The position numbers and the translations under genes are program-made. From Sabellastarte sp. h YS-2021 (Eukaryota; Annelida; Polychaeta; Sabellida; Sabellidae): a DNA stretch of 64,000 nt. The notes under the pieces were generated by a model. The model searched no databases, had not been told where the DNA came from, and was given only the letters and a program-made list of their open reading frames with translations. Below are positions 11,001 to 23,000 of the stretch, piece by piece (positions within the stretch are counted from its first letter, which is position 1; each line of letters begins with the position of its first letter). The stretch lies in NCBI GenBank assembly GCA_964017235.1, contig OZ024936.1, positions 88,634,537-88,698,536 of the forward strand, written 5' to 3'.

Positions 11001-14000
11001 CAACTCGAGGATGCTTGTGTGTTGCAAAAGACTTCATTATTGGTGATGTCACTCCATCGCTCAAAGAAACGATCTTACAGTTGGCTCAACAAATGAAACC
11101 ACAAAAAACTCAAAACCTAGAAACAACGCTGCATATAAAAATTTCTGCCAAATTTATGCTCATTCAAAATGTTGATACCTCTGATGGCTTGACCAATGGT
11201 GCCACCTGTACCATTATGGATTTTAGTCATGAGACTATTCCACCTACAATTTTATGGGTACTATTTGATGATATTGATATTGGAGAGAAATGTCGAAATA
11301 CAAACAAGAACTTGTACAATTCACAAACAGACCGTAGGTGGACTCCTATACAACACATTGAAAGAAGATTTCAATTTGGAAAATACAAGAATATCTTAGT
11401 GGTAAGGCGACAGTTTCCTCTCAAACATTGCTCAGCAACAACTATTCATAAGTCACAAGGGTCATCGTTAGAAGCAGCAGTTGCATCATTCCAAGGTTAT
11501 GTAACTCCACATATGATGTATGTGGCACTTAGCCGGCTTACACACCTCCAAGGTCTTTACCTGCTAGACTTTAATTCGCAAAAGATCAAAGTTGACAGTG
11601 CTGTCAAAGTAGACATGCTACGCCTACGAAATTCAAGAGCACTTCAGATTAAGCCCATGCCACTATACCATCAGACTTTGCACCAGCACTTTAAAATAGT
11701 GTTCATTAATACACGCTCGCTTCACAAGCATATAGCAGATGTTAGAAGTGATCAAAACATCAAACATACAAATTTGTTGATAATAGCAGAGACGTGGGCC
11801 ATCAATTCAGATCTTTCATCTGCCTATGACATACCAGGATTTATATTGGCCAAACAGTACAATGCATCCTCACCAAATCCAACCACAAGGCCACATGGGG
11901 GTATGATGATCTATATCGAACCTGAACTGATCCTTGATTCATATTTTCATAGGGAAAAAGATAAGTCAGTTCTCATAAATTTTGAAGTATATACATGCAA
12001 TCGAAGTATCAATATGCTTGCTGTATACAAACATCCGGCTCAGAAGCAAACCATATTTACATCAATGTTGAAGGATATACCAAAGAAAAACCAAATGGAT
12101 ACTATAGGAGTGGGAGACTTTAACGTAAACCAATTAAAACCTTCATCTGATTTAACAATGCTACAAAATTCAATGAAAACTCATTTCCACATAGAAACAA
12201 AATTACTTGAAGAAACAACTGATTACCACTCTTCTTTAGATCACATTTACTCCAATATATCTAATATTTCCTGTGGGGTTTTGGAAACATACTGGAGTGA
12301 TCATGAAGGAGTATGGATTGCCATTTGATTCAAGAGATCTACTGCTCACTTTCTAAAAATATACTCTTAAACATGAGCCTATAATGTTTCTAATTATAAT
12401 CATAAAACCATCGCAGATGTAATAGGAGCAGTGAACGAAAAACCAAAAAAGAAGCAAATGTCAAAAAGCAAAATTCATCTAAGACTGTGATGGAACATAA
12501 TCCTGGAGGACAGTAAACACATCCAAGAATCAATGTACAGTGTAAAAAAACATAACTGTGACAACAAGATTTTTAAAGGAACAACATCAGCGCATCAAAA
12601 GAGTGACATGATCTGTATATGCCAGGGTGAAAAGACGCCTTCTTGTGAGAGACTGCAACAAAAAGATTAGTACACAAAAGAATAGAAGCCACCAGTTGGA
12701 CCTGGTGAGTTTCGTTCTTAGTTCTTACAAACAGAAACCTTACAACTAGATCATCTGTGGATATTTCAATTTCTGGTGAAAATAAGTGGTAAATTAATGG
12801 TCTTCATTTACTTAGTTTTAGTTCTATATTTATTATAGTATAGATACAATAATGTAACTTAGATTAGAAGTATTACATTTCTTAGCACGTCGAACACATT
12901 TACCTTAAGTGGGTAACCTAACATTTCTTTCCTTGTTCCTAAATTTAATGAGAGCAGTTGCTAACCTTGTTTCCTGCGTGCGCAACCCGCCTTTTGGGGC
13001 ACCTCTGACCCTCTTGTTTGACATTTGGCGGGCCGGTCTGTGCCGACCGGTTTTGCATATTGTCCATTGGATAGGGTATTAACTTATAAAAATTTGATTT
13101 ACTTATTAAATTTGCAATTTTATTGTAAACTTGTATTCAAATTTGTTACGACAGCCATAATGAGCGATAATAGGGAGCTACAGGGTTATTCTGTATTTTA
13201 CCCCTGAAATATTTTGTCGTTTAGCCAATCAGAATCGAGGACACATCCGTGTCATGTTCGAATGTCACAACTTCACCTCACAATGGGTGTGAAAGACATG
13301 AAATTCAATAGGTATTAAAGTTAAATGTATACTCTGTGTAAAATGCAGGGTCTGTCACCCTCACATTCCAGGTTCAAAATCATTGAACAGTAAAAAAAAG
13401 GAAATATACTACTGGTATATGTAGCCGTTTTATATAGTGGGTGGACGATTAGATCTGTGCTTAATTAATCATCTGTGTACAATGTTGGTCAAATCACTGA
13501 CAATTTCTAACAATCGATTATTCAGTCTAAATCTTACCTTTATGTATCTCAATGTCCATGATTTAAACAAACATAATAGTTTTCTTGAATAGATCTAGAC
13601 ATTTGTCGTGAATTTAGGGTTTGTTTATAACTCCTGCCATATATACAGCAAGTGAGTGCTTTTGGTAGATCCTAAAAGTCTGAAACCTAGGTTATGTCAT
13701 TATTCTTACCAGATTGGTATATACTTCATCCTGGAAAGTGTTTCATGATACAATGGTGAACAATGAAGTAAAAAAGTCGATTATTGTTCAATTTTTATCG
13801 GTCGGAAAAATGGACGAAAAATTGACCATGAATCATGGAGGCGATTCATAGTACTAGTTTTCCAGTGATGTTAAGGTTACCTTTCTGATGCTTAATACTC
13901 ATAAATGACTGCATGAATTCCATTGATGTTTGGTGTGTCGGTGTAATGTATGTGTATTATTAGTTATAAATAGTCTCTCACAGTCTCCATTGTATAACAG

Positions 14001-17000
14001 ATTGATTTAACTAATAATACACATACATTACATTTTCGCTAAGTGAAGTTCTGTGACAAGACAATATAGCATTTATTATGGATGGGTCCATATCAGAAAT
14101 GTGTACATCGGGAGGTCGCCAGTGCAAAACCGTACCGATTCCTGGACTCCGCGTTTTAGTAAACCCCAAAGAAACATGGAAGTTTCCTCTTCACGACATC
14201 ACAATAAAAGTGGTCAAATGCACAAAATATGAGATAAAAGCTTATAATTTCTTCAGATTTCTTGTTTGTTCCCAATATTTTAAGTTTTCCTTCAATTAAA
14301 TGAGCTGACAAGCAAGATTGGGGTTATAATGTGTCGTAAGCAAAACATGGCAGTTCTGCTCAATGTAATCGCTAGTACTGTATAAAGTCTGCAAATGCAT
14401 GAAAATTGGGGATAAAAACTTAAAATTTCTTCAAATTTTGGATATGTTTCTAATATTTCAACTCTTCCTTCCATTATATACGTTGACCAGCAATGTAGCG
14501 GTTGTAAAATCTCATCACGGTATTTCAGTAAAATGTTCTCAATACCGAGATACCGGGCCTACCGACCCATCCCTAGCATTTACTGACAATGTATTATGAT
14601 ACTTGATATTTTAAAAGTTGATACTTTTGAATGGTGGTGGGAAATGTAATGTATGTATTTTATTAGTTAAATCAGCCTGCTATAGAGTGGAGACTGTGAG
14701 AGATTAGTAATAAAATCCAGAGATACATCAGTGAGGACTGTGGGAAACAACCTTGGAAGTGGCAGTTAAAATGTTGTAAAATGTTTATATTTACAGCTTC
14801 AAATCTGATAGGGGGGCCACGGTGGCAGAGTGGCAACACTCTCGCCTCCCACCTCTGAGGTTGGGGTTCAGTTCCCAGCTCTACCTCAAGTGGGAAAGCT
14901 GGTAGTTGCTTGCCGTTGGTCGGCAGTTTACAGTACAGAACCTTGACCAACTGTATGTACTGGTTTCCTTTGCCCTTCCAACTACCCGTCGTGATATGAC
15001 CTGTACAGTGTTGAAAGCGACGTAAAACCCCAAATAATAAATACCGTAAATTTCCAAAATAACGCCCAGGTTCAAATAAACGCCTGGTTCAAATTAACGC
15101 CTGGTACCAAGCACACTGTTTACAATTTATTACACTGTTTCTTGTATTTCAAAAGAACGCCTGGTTCAGTTTAACGCCTGGTCTGATGCCATTTGAAAAT
15201 AATTAACGCCCGGGCCATATTTTGGAAAAATACGGTAAATTCAAATCTGATCATCTCAGTTCTTGTGTAACCTTTGAGCACACAACAGTCGGCATATTTA
15301 CACCCTTTGAAGTCGGGCAGCAGGAATACGTGGTGGGAGTTGACTATACATAACAGTGGCCTCATTTCAAATAGTCCAAAGACTGGAAGTGTATTTTTGT
15401 TAAATTTTTAACAGGTAATGACCTGGCGCGAGTCTTGCGTTGGGGCCCCGGCTATTCCGGCAGTGAAGACCCCCTCAACCTTCTCAGGGACGTGATTGAT
15501 GCAGAGGAAATACAGCTAGACAGGTTGGTGTTATCAGGCTGCTAGGCTCAAACTTAAAAACGGAACTTTTCTGCTTCACACAGATTAATTTACAGTTTCA
15601 CTCCCAGTAAAAGCCCTGATTGATAATAACAACAAAAGCTACCAGATTTAAGCTGATGTGCTTTGGTTGAAAAAAAAACAGTGAAATAAAGTGTTAAGTA
15701 AATATGAATTGACAGCATAACTCTAGAATACGTATTAGAGATGAAATATGTATATGTTGGTTGATAAGTTTATAATTTTTTTGTCTAACACACGAAAACA
15801 TGCACGCGATGAGTATCAGAAAGCACTAGAGCTGCGACGAGTAAAAAAAATTGGGGGTCGAGTGTTTCATGAACAAAATTTTCATGGAGCATCCTGTACT
15901 TGTTCGCACCCATAGAGAACACGGAAAGCTTCCTATCGGTGGGCCACACTCCTGTGTGCAAAACACCACCTCACACAATTTAAAAGACTGCAATTATAAC
16001 TATAAAGAGACCACAGTGGTGGAGTGGTAACAGACTCGCCTCCCACCCCTGAAATCAGAGTTCAAATCCCGGCCTGACCTCATGTGGGAAAGCAGGTAGT
16101 TGCTAACCATTGATCGGAAGTTTGCAGTATAGAACCTTGACCAGCTGTGTGTACTGGTTTCCTCTGCCCTTCCTACCATCGGTCACAATAAAACCAACAA
16201 GATGCACTAAAAGAGAGCAAAACGCACGAGTTGATGTGACCAGTTTCGCAAGTGTTATAAAATTTGATATCCATATATTTTCCAGAAATTAGTAATTTAG
16301 TTCTTCCTTTGGCCAGGTCCTACCCACAAAAATTTTTTTGTGAAGATCTGTTCATTAGTTCTGGAGTAATCTAAACACCAAAAATAGACAGACAAACAAA
16401 TAGACAAACACTTAGTGACATCACTTTGTGACATCATTAAGTAATGACATCATCAGATTTCTTAAGTAAAATATATGTAAGGTATGCTATATTTTCATAA
16501 ATTTCAACATTTTCACCTATTTTAACTGGTTTTTGTAGATATTGCCATATTTATCGCATATAGCTGCATATTGTTTACTCGTGATTATATTTATTTGGGG
16601 AATTCCCTAGAATTCCCCCATTCGACTTTCATCAATTCTTAATGAAATATGCTGCAGAATACCGCAAATGAAGTGTATATGGTAGTGAGTTTTTTTTTTT
16701 TTTTAATATTTTATTGCCTCTCTTGTATCATTACATAAAGCAAAACTGTAACATACAATATCAAAATTGTCTGAATACAACTTAAGTACATTTTCTAGTA
16801 CTATAGCAAGAAGTTATGTAATTTAATATAAAAGTTTCACTTTTCATTTTGTCTACCCATTACATTATATTTACACTGCCTTTAGTTGCAGAGAACAATA
16901 CTAGATCTTCTTAAAAGTCCTGAAATACCGTTTAGGTTTATTGTTTTACAGGAACATAGCATGGTAAATCATTGTTAAGTCTACATTTGACTGAATGTTC

Positions 17001-20000
17001 ATTAGTCAAAATACCTATACAAAGTGCCAAAGAACTTGTTAAAGATATCTAAATTTTCCTTTAGAATATAACTCATTCTCAAAATTTCCAACTTTTCTTT
17101 TACTAGAGAAGGAAAGTTGGAAAATGTTATTCGCTGATTGTTAGAACGACTTTTATTAATGTACCATTTTCCTAATAATATAATGTAGTTAAACACAAAT
17201 TCTATACACCCATCAGTGTGTGAAGCTTCACAAAGTCCAAAAATTACTTCACACACTGTAAAAGAGAGCTTTATCAGATTTATCTTGTAAAGCCATGTGC
17301 TAACTTCCCTCCAGAAATTAATTGTCACATTGCAGTGGTAAAGATGATGCTCTATAGTATCATTCTCTGTGCAATAAATACAGGTAGGGGAGGAAGATAT
17401 CTTCCATTTGTAGAGATTATAGCGACAATTAAGAGTTCTATTCAGAATTTTATACTGGAATGATTGTAGATACGGTTCTTTGGTTATTTTGTATACTAGT
17501 GTGAACACTGAGTTCCATTCTATTTGTTCTAGAAAGGGAAATAAATTCAACCAGGTTTCTACAGCTGTTGGTGCTTTAACTACATGTCTGATTAATTCTA
17601 AATATGCTTTCTTGCTTGTAACCTTCTTGATTTCTGTTATTCTGTGGTTTAATGATGTACTAAATTTTGGGTATGGAGTGTATCTGTATACTTCATTATA
17701 TCCCCAGACGAAAGTTGGGGATATATTGGATTCAGGTCCGTCGCGCCGCTGCCGCCGCCGCCGCCGCCGCCGTAGAAATTTCCTTGTGGACGCGATAACT
17801 CAAAAACAAATTAATATTTTTTTTTCAAACTTGGTACACATGTTAAGGGTGCCCAAAGGAAGATCCCTATTTTAAGGTGACCTTAAACTCCCAGTAAAAA
17901 AGAACTTATGGCCACCTTAAGGTCAGAAATTGGACTTTTGGCCACTTAGAGCCCTGTAGGTCACAAACTATGATGCTCAGCTGGCTGAAATTTTACCTGA
18001 CAACACATTAATATGTTCTTAGTACATGTGCCGAAAATCACGATTTTAAGTTGAGGAGAAAATTGTGTTTGAGGCCCATAAATACCCCCACTTGGGGATT
18101 TTTTGCTATACTTTTCACATATTTTGCCCTATAATTTGGAAGTGGTAATTCTGATGAGTCTCAAACTGCGCTAGGTATAACTTTGATATGTAATCCTTGT
18201 CTGTAGAAAATTTTAGGGCTGTAGGTTTACCCAAAGGGGTCGACTTAAGGTCTCAAAAGTGCCCACAGAGACCCAATTTATGCACTTTTTGCCACTTTCA
18301 AGCACTGTAGCTTTCAAACTATGTCTCTCATCTAAGTTAAATATCATCTGGGAATATATCTATGTGTTTTCTTATATGTGCCCCAACATTTAGGCCTTTA
18401 ATAGACAGTTAACCTGTGTATCAGGACCATAAACACCCACCCGAGTGACCCTTATAAGACATTTTTCACATCTTTTTCCCTGTAACTTGGAAATGGTAAG
18501 TCTGAGAAGTTTCAAACTGTATTAGATATATATTCTGTGTGTAATCTTAGTATGTAACAGATTTTAAGTCTGAAGCTTTAATTTTGAAGGTCAAATTGAG
18601 GTCTCTAAAAGGCTCCCAAAGACCCAATATTTGGACTTTTTGCTACTTTTAAGCCCTGTGACTGTCAAACTATGTGACTGATAGAGCTCAAATCCTATCT
18701 GGGAAGATATTAGTATGTTATTTATATATGTGCCAAAAATTAAGGCTTTAAGAAGACATTTAACCTGTAATGAGGACCATAAATCCCCACCCGAGTGACC
18801 ATTTTTAGACATTTTTCACATATTTTGCCCTGTAACTTGGAAATGGTAAGTCTAAGAAGTTTCAAACTGTATTAGATGCATATTCTATGTGTAATCTTAG
18901 TATGTGACAAATTTTAAGTCTGAGGCTTTAATTTGAAGGCCACATTTAGGTCTCTAGAAGGCCCCATAAAGACCCAGTATTTGGACTTTTTGCCAATTTT
19001 AAGGCCTGTGACTGTTAAACTATGTGACTGATAGAGCTGAAATCTCATCTGGGAATACATTATTATGTTCTTTTTACATGTTCCAAAAATCAAGGCTTCA
19101 AGTAGACATTTAACCTGTGTATGAGGACCTTAAACACCCACCTGAGTGACCCTTTTAAGACATTTTTCACATATTTTGCTCTGTAACTTGGAAATGGTAA
19201 GTCTGAGAAGTTTCAAACTTTATTAGATACATATTCTATGTGTAATCTTAGTATGTAACAAATTTTAAGTCTGAAGCTTTAATTTGAAAGCCACATCGAG
19301 ATCTCTAAAAGGCCCACAGAGACCCAATATTTGGACTTTTTAACCACCTTTAAGCCCTGTGACTGTTAAACTATGTAATTGATGGAGCTGAAATCCCATC
19401 TGGGAATGCATTATTATGTCCTTTTTACATATGCCGAAAATCAAGGTTTTTAGTAGACATTTAACCTGTGTATGAGGGCCATAGACACTCGCCCAAGTGC
19501 CTTTTTGGACATTTTTTCCGTATTTTGCCCTGTTATTTGGAAATGCTTAGTGTGACAAGTCTTAAACTGTATTATATATAATTTTTGTTTGTTATGTATG
19601 TCCCCCAAAAAGTTTCAGATCTGTTGTTTAATTGCTAAGGTCTCTTTAACAATTGTAAAATGCCCACAGAAACCCAATTGATGGACATTATGCCACTTTA
19701 AAGCCCAGTAACTGTCAAACTATGTGGGTTATAGAGCTGAAATCTTTGAATTTTTAAAAGGAAATGCCTGTCTATTTAAATTTTGAATATTAATAATGTT
19801 ATGGCTATCTTAGTCTTTTAAGAACTTATTTTTGTGTGTTATACCTCTGCTTGCTGAGTTTTTCACTTTTTAAAATGAAACTGGTTAAACATATTCAAGT
19901 CGACAAAATGGACACTTTAAGTGAGCTTTAAGTCCCAATATTAATGAAATTATATCCTTATGTAGTAAAAGTAGGGGATTTTTAACCCTCAACTAGCCCA

Positions 20001-23000
20001 GTTTTATTCAACTTGCCTCAGTTAATTTTGACACAGCTCCTACAGTTATGAACTCATTTCAGTTGATAATCACATACTTAAAATTCTCAATTCTTTTTGT
20101 ATTTGAGTACCCCTTTTATATAGATTGTTTGTTTACCATTTATGCATCCCCCACCCGGATTCCCCCCACCCACCTCTGGGACCTCCAGCTATATTGAGTG
20201 ACACTAAATAAACAAAGGTATTTAATGATATCAGATGAGAAACAAAGAACTCAATGGGGTTGCAGATCTTGTGTAATAGTGAGAGAGGTGTGGAGAAGGG
20301 GAGAGGGGTGGGGGTGGGAGGTGGTGGGCTTCATTACATATAACACAAAGGGGAGTCAGAACTGAGATTGTGTCACATATTTAGGTTGCATATATATGGA
20401 CCACATATATAGGTATAGAGGAAATGAATAACTGAAAACAATTTGCAAATTCTAAAAATAATATAATAAAATAATAATATAAATAATTTTTTTTTAAATA
20501 ATATTTTATTTGTGAACAAATATAGAAACAGATATGCGCTTTTGGGATTATGAATTTTAGAATGGACATTGAATCATCAATCATTTAAATACTTTGAAGG
20601 AAGATTGAAAAGTATGATGAGTTGAGTTAAAAATAATATTTTATTTGTCAACAAATATAGAAACAGATATGCTCTTTTGGGATTATTATTTTAGAATGGA
20701 CATTCAATCATCAATCATTTAAATACTTTGAAAATAGGTTTAGAGTTATCATTGCAGGAAGATTGAAAATATAATTTGAGTTATGTATTCGGCGTCTGGG
20801 GATACACCATCTTCCTTGGAAGATATAAACAGAGTAGATTGATGTGCTGAAGTTCATATAATAATGGGTAATTATGTTTTAAAAAATTCCCGATCAAAAC
20901 CTGTGGCGTGAGTGATGACCTGTCTGGGGATATGTTGGCGCCGAGTTGGCCCAATCTAGTTATTTATAATAAATTTCCACTGTTTCGGGATAGCATCCAG
21001 CAATGAGTATATATTTATAATATTAATACACCATCCCGGCCTAACCCTTAACTCCTCAGCTGTAGTGAATTTTTTCTCTTTATTTAAGAGGTCTACAATC
21101 TTTAGATCAAGTAAATCATTATCTAATCCTAAGTCTTTAGGGTGAATAGGTGAATCATCTATATTTACATGACTGTTTAGGAAGATATATTCATTTAAAA
21201 TACTTTGTAAGTCTTCAGGGGGATTATTTTTAACTTTGAACCAAGCCTGTAAAGTCTGGAGATGGAACTTAGAATTTGTATAGTTTTCTATAACACTGCT
21301 GGATAGCTTATGGTCTAACATGACTTTTTTAAAGTTACAGACTTTTAAGAAGAGGTTAAGGCATTTACCATCTTCTACAAGTAAGTTTTTCATGAAGGCT
21401 ATTTTTTGTGCCTCTTGAAAGGCAAACACTTCGGGCATTTTTAAACCTCCACTTTCTACAGGAGCAATTATAGTTTCTCTCTTGACCCTTACAGGTTTTT
21501 TGTTCCATAAAAAGTTCAAAAGTATTTTGTCTAGCTGGACTAAAAATTCTCTTGGTGTAAAAGTTGTTGCGAATAAGTGAACGACCTGGGACAGTACTAA
21601 TGTTTTGATTATCATGATGCGTCCTTTCCAAGATAGGCTTCTTTGGCTCCAAATTTGCAAGATTTTGTTTATTTTATTAAGACGCTCATCATAATTCAGT
21701 TTACTGCTTTCATTTGAATCCGGCGAAAACCACACCCCTAATGTTTTGAAAGGGCCCTTATTAATTTTAAGATTTGAAAGCTCATTTGGTAATCCTGCTC
21801 TTATCAACATCATTGGCCTAAGTTGAACAATTTCGCATTTATCAAGATTCAGTTTTAAGCCAGATATTTTTTGAAATTTAAAAAAAACTGTTATAATTAG
21901 TTTCAGGGATTCTAGATCTTTGGCTAAAATAGTGGTATCATCAGCTAATTGAAAAATCTTGTATTCCCAATTGTCAATGGTAATACCTTTTGCTTCCTTG
22001 TTGGCTCTTAAGTTGATTGATAATATTTCTGCTACTAAAATAAATAACAGAGCTGACAGTGGGCACCCTTGGCGAATTCCTCTCCCTAGTGTGAAATTTC
22101 TTGAAAAATAACCATTATTTATTGTGCAGGAACTTATATTAGTATATAGAAGTTTTATCCAAGCTCTAAACGTCTGGCCAAAATTAAATGATTTTAAAGT
22201 TTCAAATAAAAAGTCCCATTCAACAGTATCAAATGCTTTTTCAAAATCTATTAAAACCAATAAGCCACTAATATTGTGTTTTTTGCTCAGTAATAAAATG
22301 TCCTCTATGGACCTTATGTTTTGTCCAATGTGTCGTCCTTTTATATATCCTACTTGATCAGGATTAATTAAGTTTGAGATTACTTTTTGTAGCCTTGTTG
22401 CCAATGTTTTTGCAAGGATCTTATAATCTGTGGCTAGCAGTGAGACTGGCCTCCACGATTTTAGATACCACGTATCTTTACCATTTTTTGGTATAAGGGA
22501 GAGCACACCTCTTTTTTGGGTTTCACTTAATTCGCCATATTTTAAAGAGTAATTAAAACTTTCAAGAACGACAAGTTTTATATCAGCCCAAAAAAACTTA
22601 TAAAAATTGGTAGTGAAACCATCTAGCCCTGGTGACTTGTCGTTTGACATTTCTTTTAAGGCCATAGACAACTCCGAAACGCTTAATTCACAGTCTAAAA
22701 ATTCCTTTTGGTCTTCATTTAACATTGGTATATCAATTTTTTCAAGAAATTCACTTGTCAGAATTTGGCTTTCTTCATCGCATATATTTGATGTATAAAG
22801 TTTTTCGAAAAAAATGGCTTGCTCTTCTAAGATTTGATCAGGCTTGTCTATCAATATATCTTTAGAATTAATCACTGATTTCATATGTTTATTATCATAG
22901 TTTCGTTTTTCCAAATTCAGGAAATATTTTGAGTTTTTTTCCCCTTCTTCGGCAAAGCGTACTTTTGATCTTAGTATTGCGCCATTGTTTTTTTCTAATT

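Larger units (their letters stand above)
3660..12328 (+). pseudogene. Pif1 helicase-EEP endonuclease gene, split by DIRS insertion
   Basis: The coding parts are about 3660-4180 and 10504-12328. The first has the Walker A loop [10 protein letters not shown] (about 3970-3999) and motif Ia [14 protein letters not shown]. The second has Walker [12 protein letters not shown] (about 10555), [12 protein letters not shown] (about 10667), then [10 protein letters not shown] and [12 protein letters not shown] (about 11435-11550). From about 11690 an endonuclease/exonuclease/phosphatase domain follows, with AETW, VGDFNVN (about 12110), SSLDHIYS and SDHEGVW (about 12295) retained. The order helicase then EN is that of Helentron proteins. 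The Rep nuclease expected upstream is absent; the tandem array lies there instead. Apart from the insertion no stop or frameshift breaks the two parts, so the gene was probably intact when the DIRS element landed. The start codon is unclear; ATG at 3664 is one choice. Confidence 0.85.
2285..13079 (+). mobile_element. 10.8-kb TIR-bounded element with Pif1 helicase-EEP endonuclease gene
   Basis: The ends are inverted repeats of about 60 bp: 2285-2347 and the reverse complement at 13019-13079 match at all but a few positions (shared phrases CCTATCCAATGGACA, AAACCGGTCGGC, CAGACCGGCCCGCCAAATG). Each end contains its own small palindrome (CCGGTC...GACCGG). Inside are a subterminal snapback, six tandem repeats, a helicase-endonuclease gene split by a DIRS element, and a non-coding 3' part. 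Without the DIRS insertion it would be about 4.5 kb. The protein belongs to the Helentron (Helitron2) helicase plus EN lineage, but no Rep/HUH part is seen and these TIRs are longer than is usual there. It sits in the DGK intron, same strand as the gene. Flanks share a similar phrase (TTGCAAATTTTATTG left, TTTGCAATTTTATTG right) at unequal distances, so a target duplication is not established. Confidence 0.7.
17701..20930. mobile_element. TIR element of 350-bp tandem repeats inserted in the LINE
   Basis: Left end TCCCCAGAC (17701-17709) is matched by GTCTGGGGA at 20922-20930, both flanked by TA, the likely target duplication. A second, longer match (CGTCTGGGGATA) lies at 20793-20804, so the right border is uncertain. 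Just inside the left end are a hairpin (TCCCCAGACGAAAGTTGGGGA) and a GCC/CCG run (17745-17772). The body is a five-copy tandem array. No transposase frame is visible, so it is non-autonomous. Confidence 0.65.

Noticed and set aside
14810-14880. True tRNA gene
   Set aside because: A and B boxes are present, but the cloverleaf is degenerate and the same body and tail occur in several copies with target duplications; it is a SINE.
17480-17875. + strand frame with an Arg-rich run ([11 protein letters not shown])
   Set aside because: It crosses the LINE/TIR-element border and reads the GCC/CCG run; no gene.
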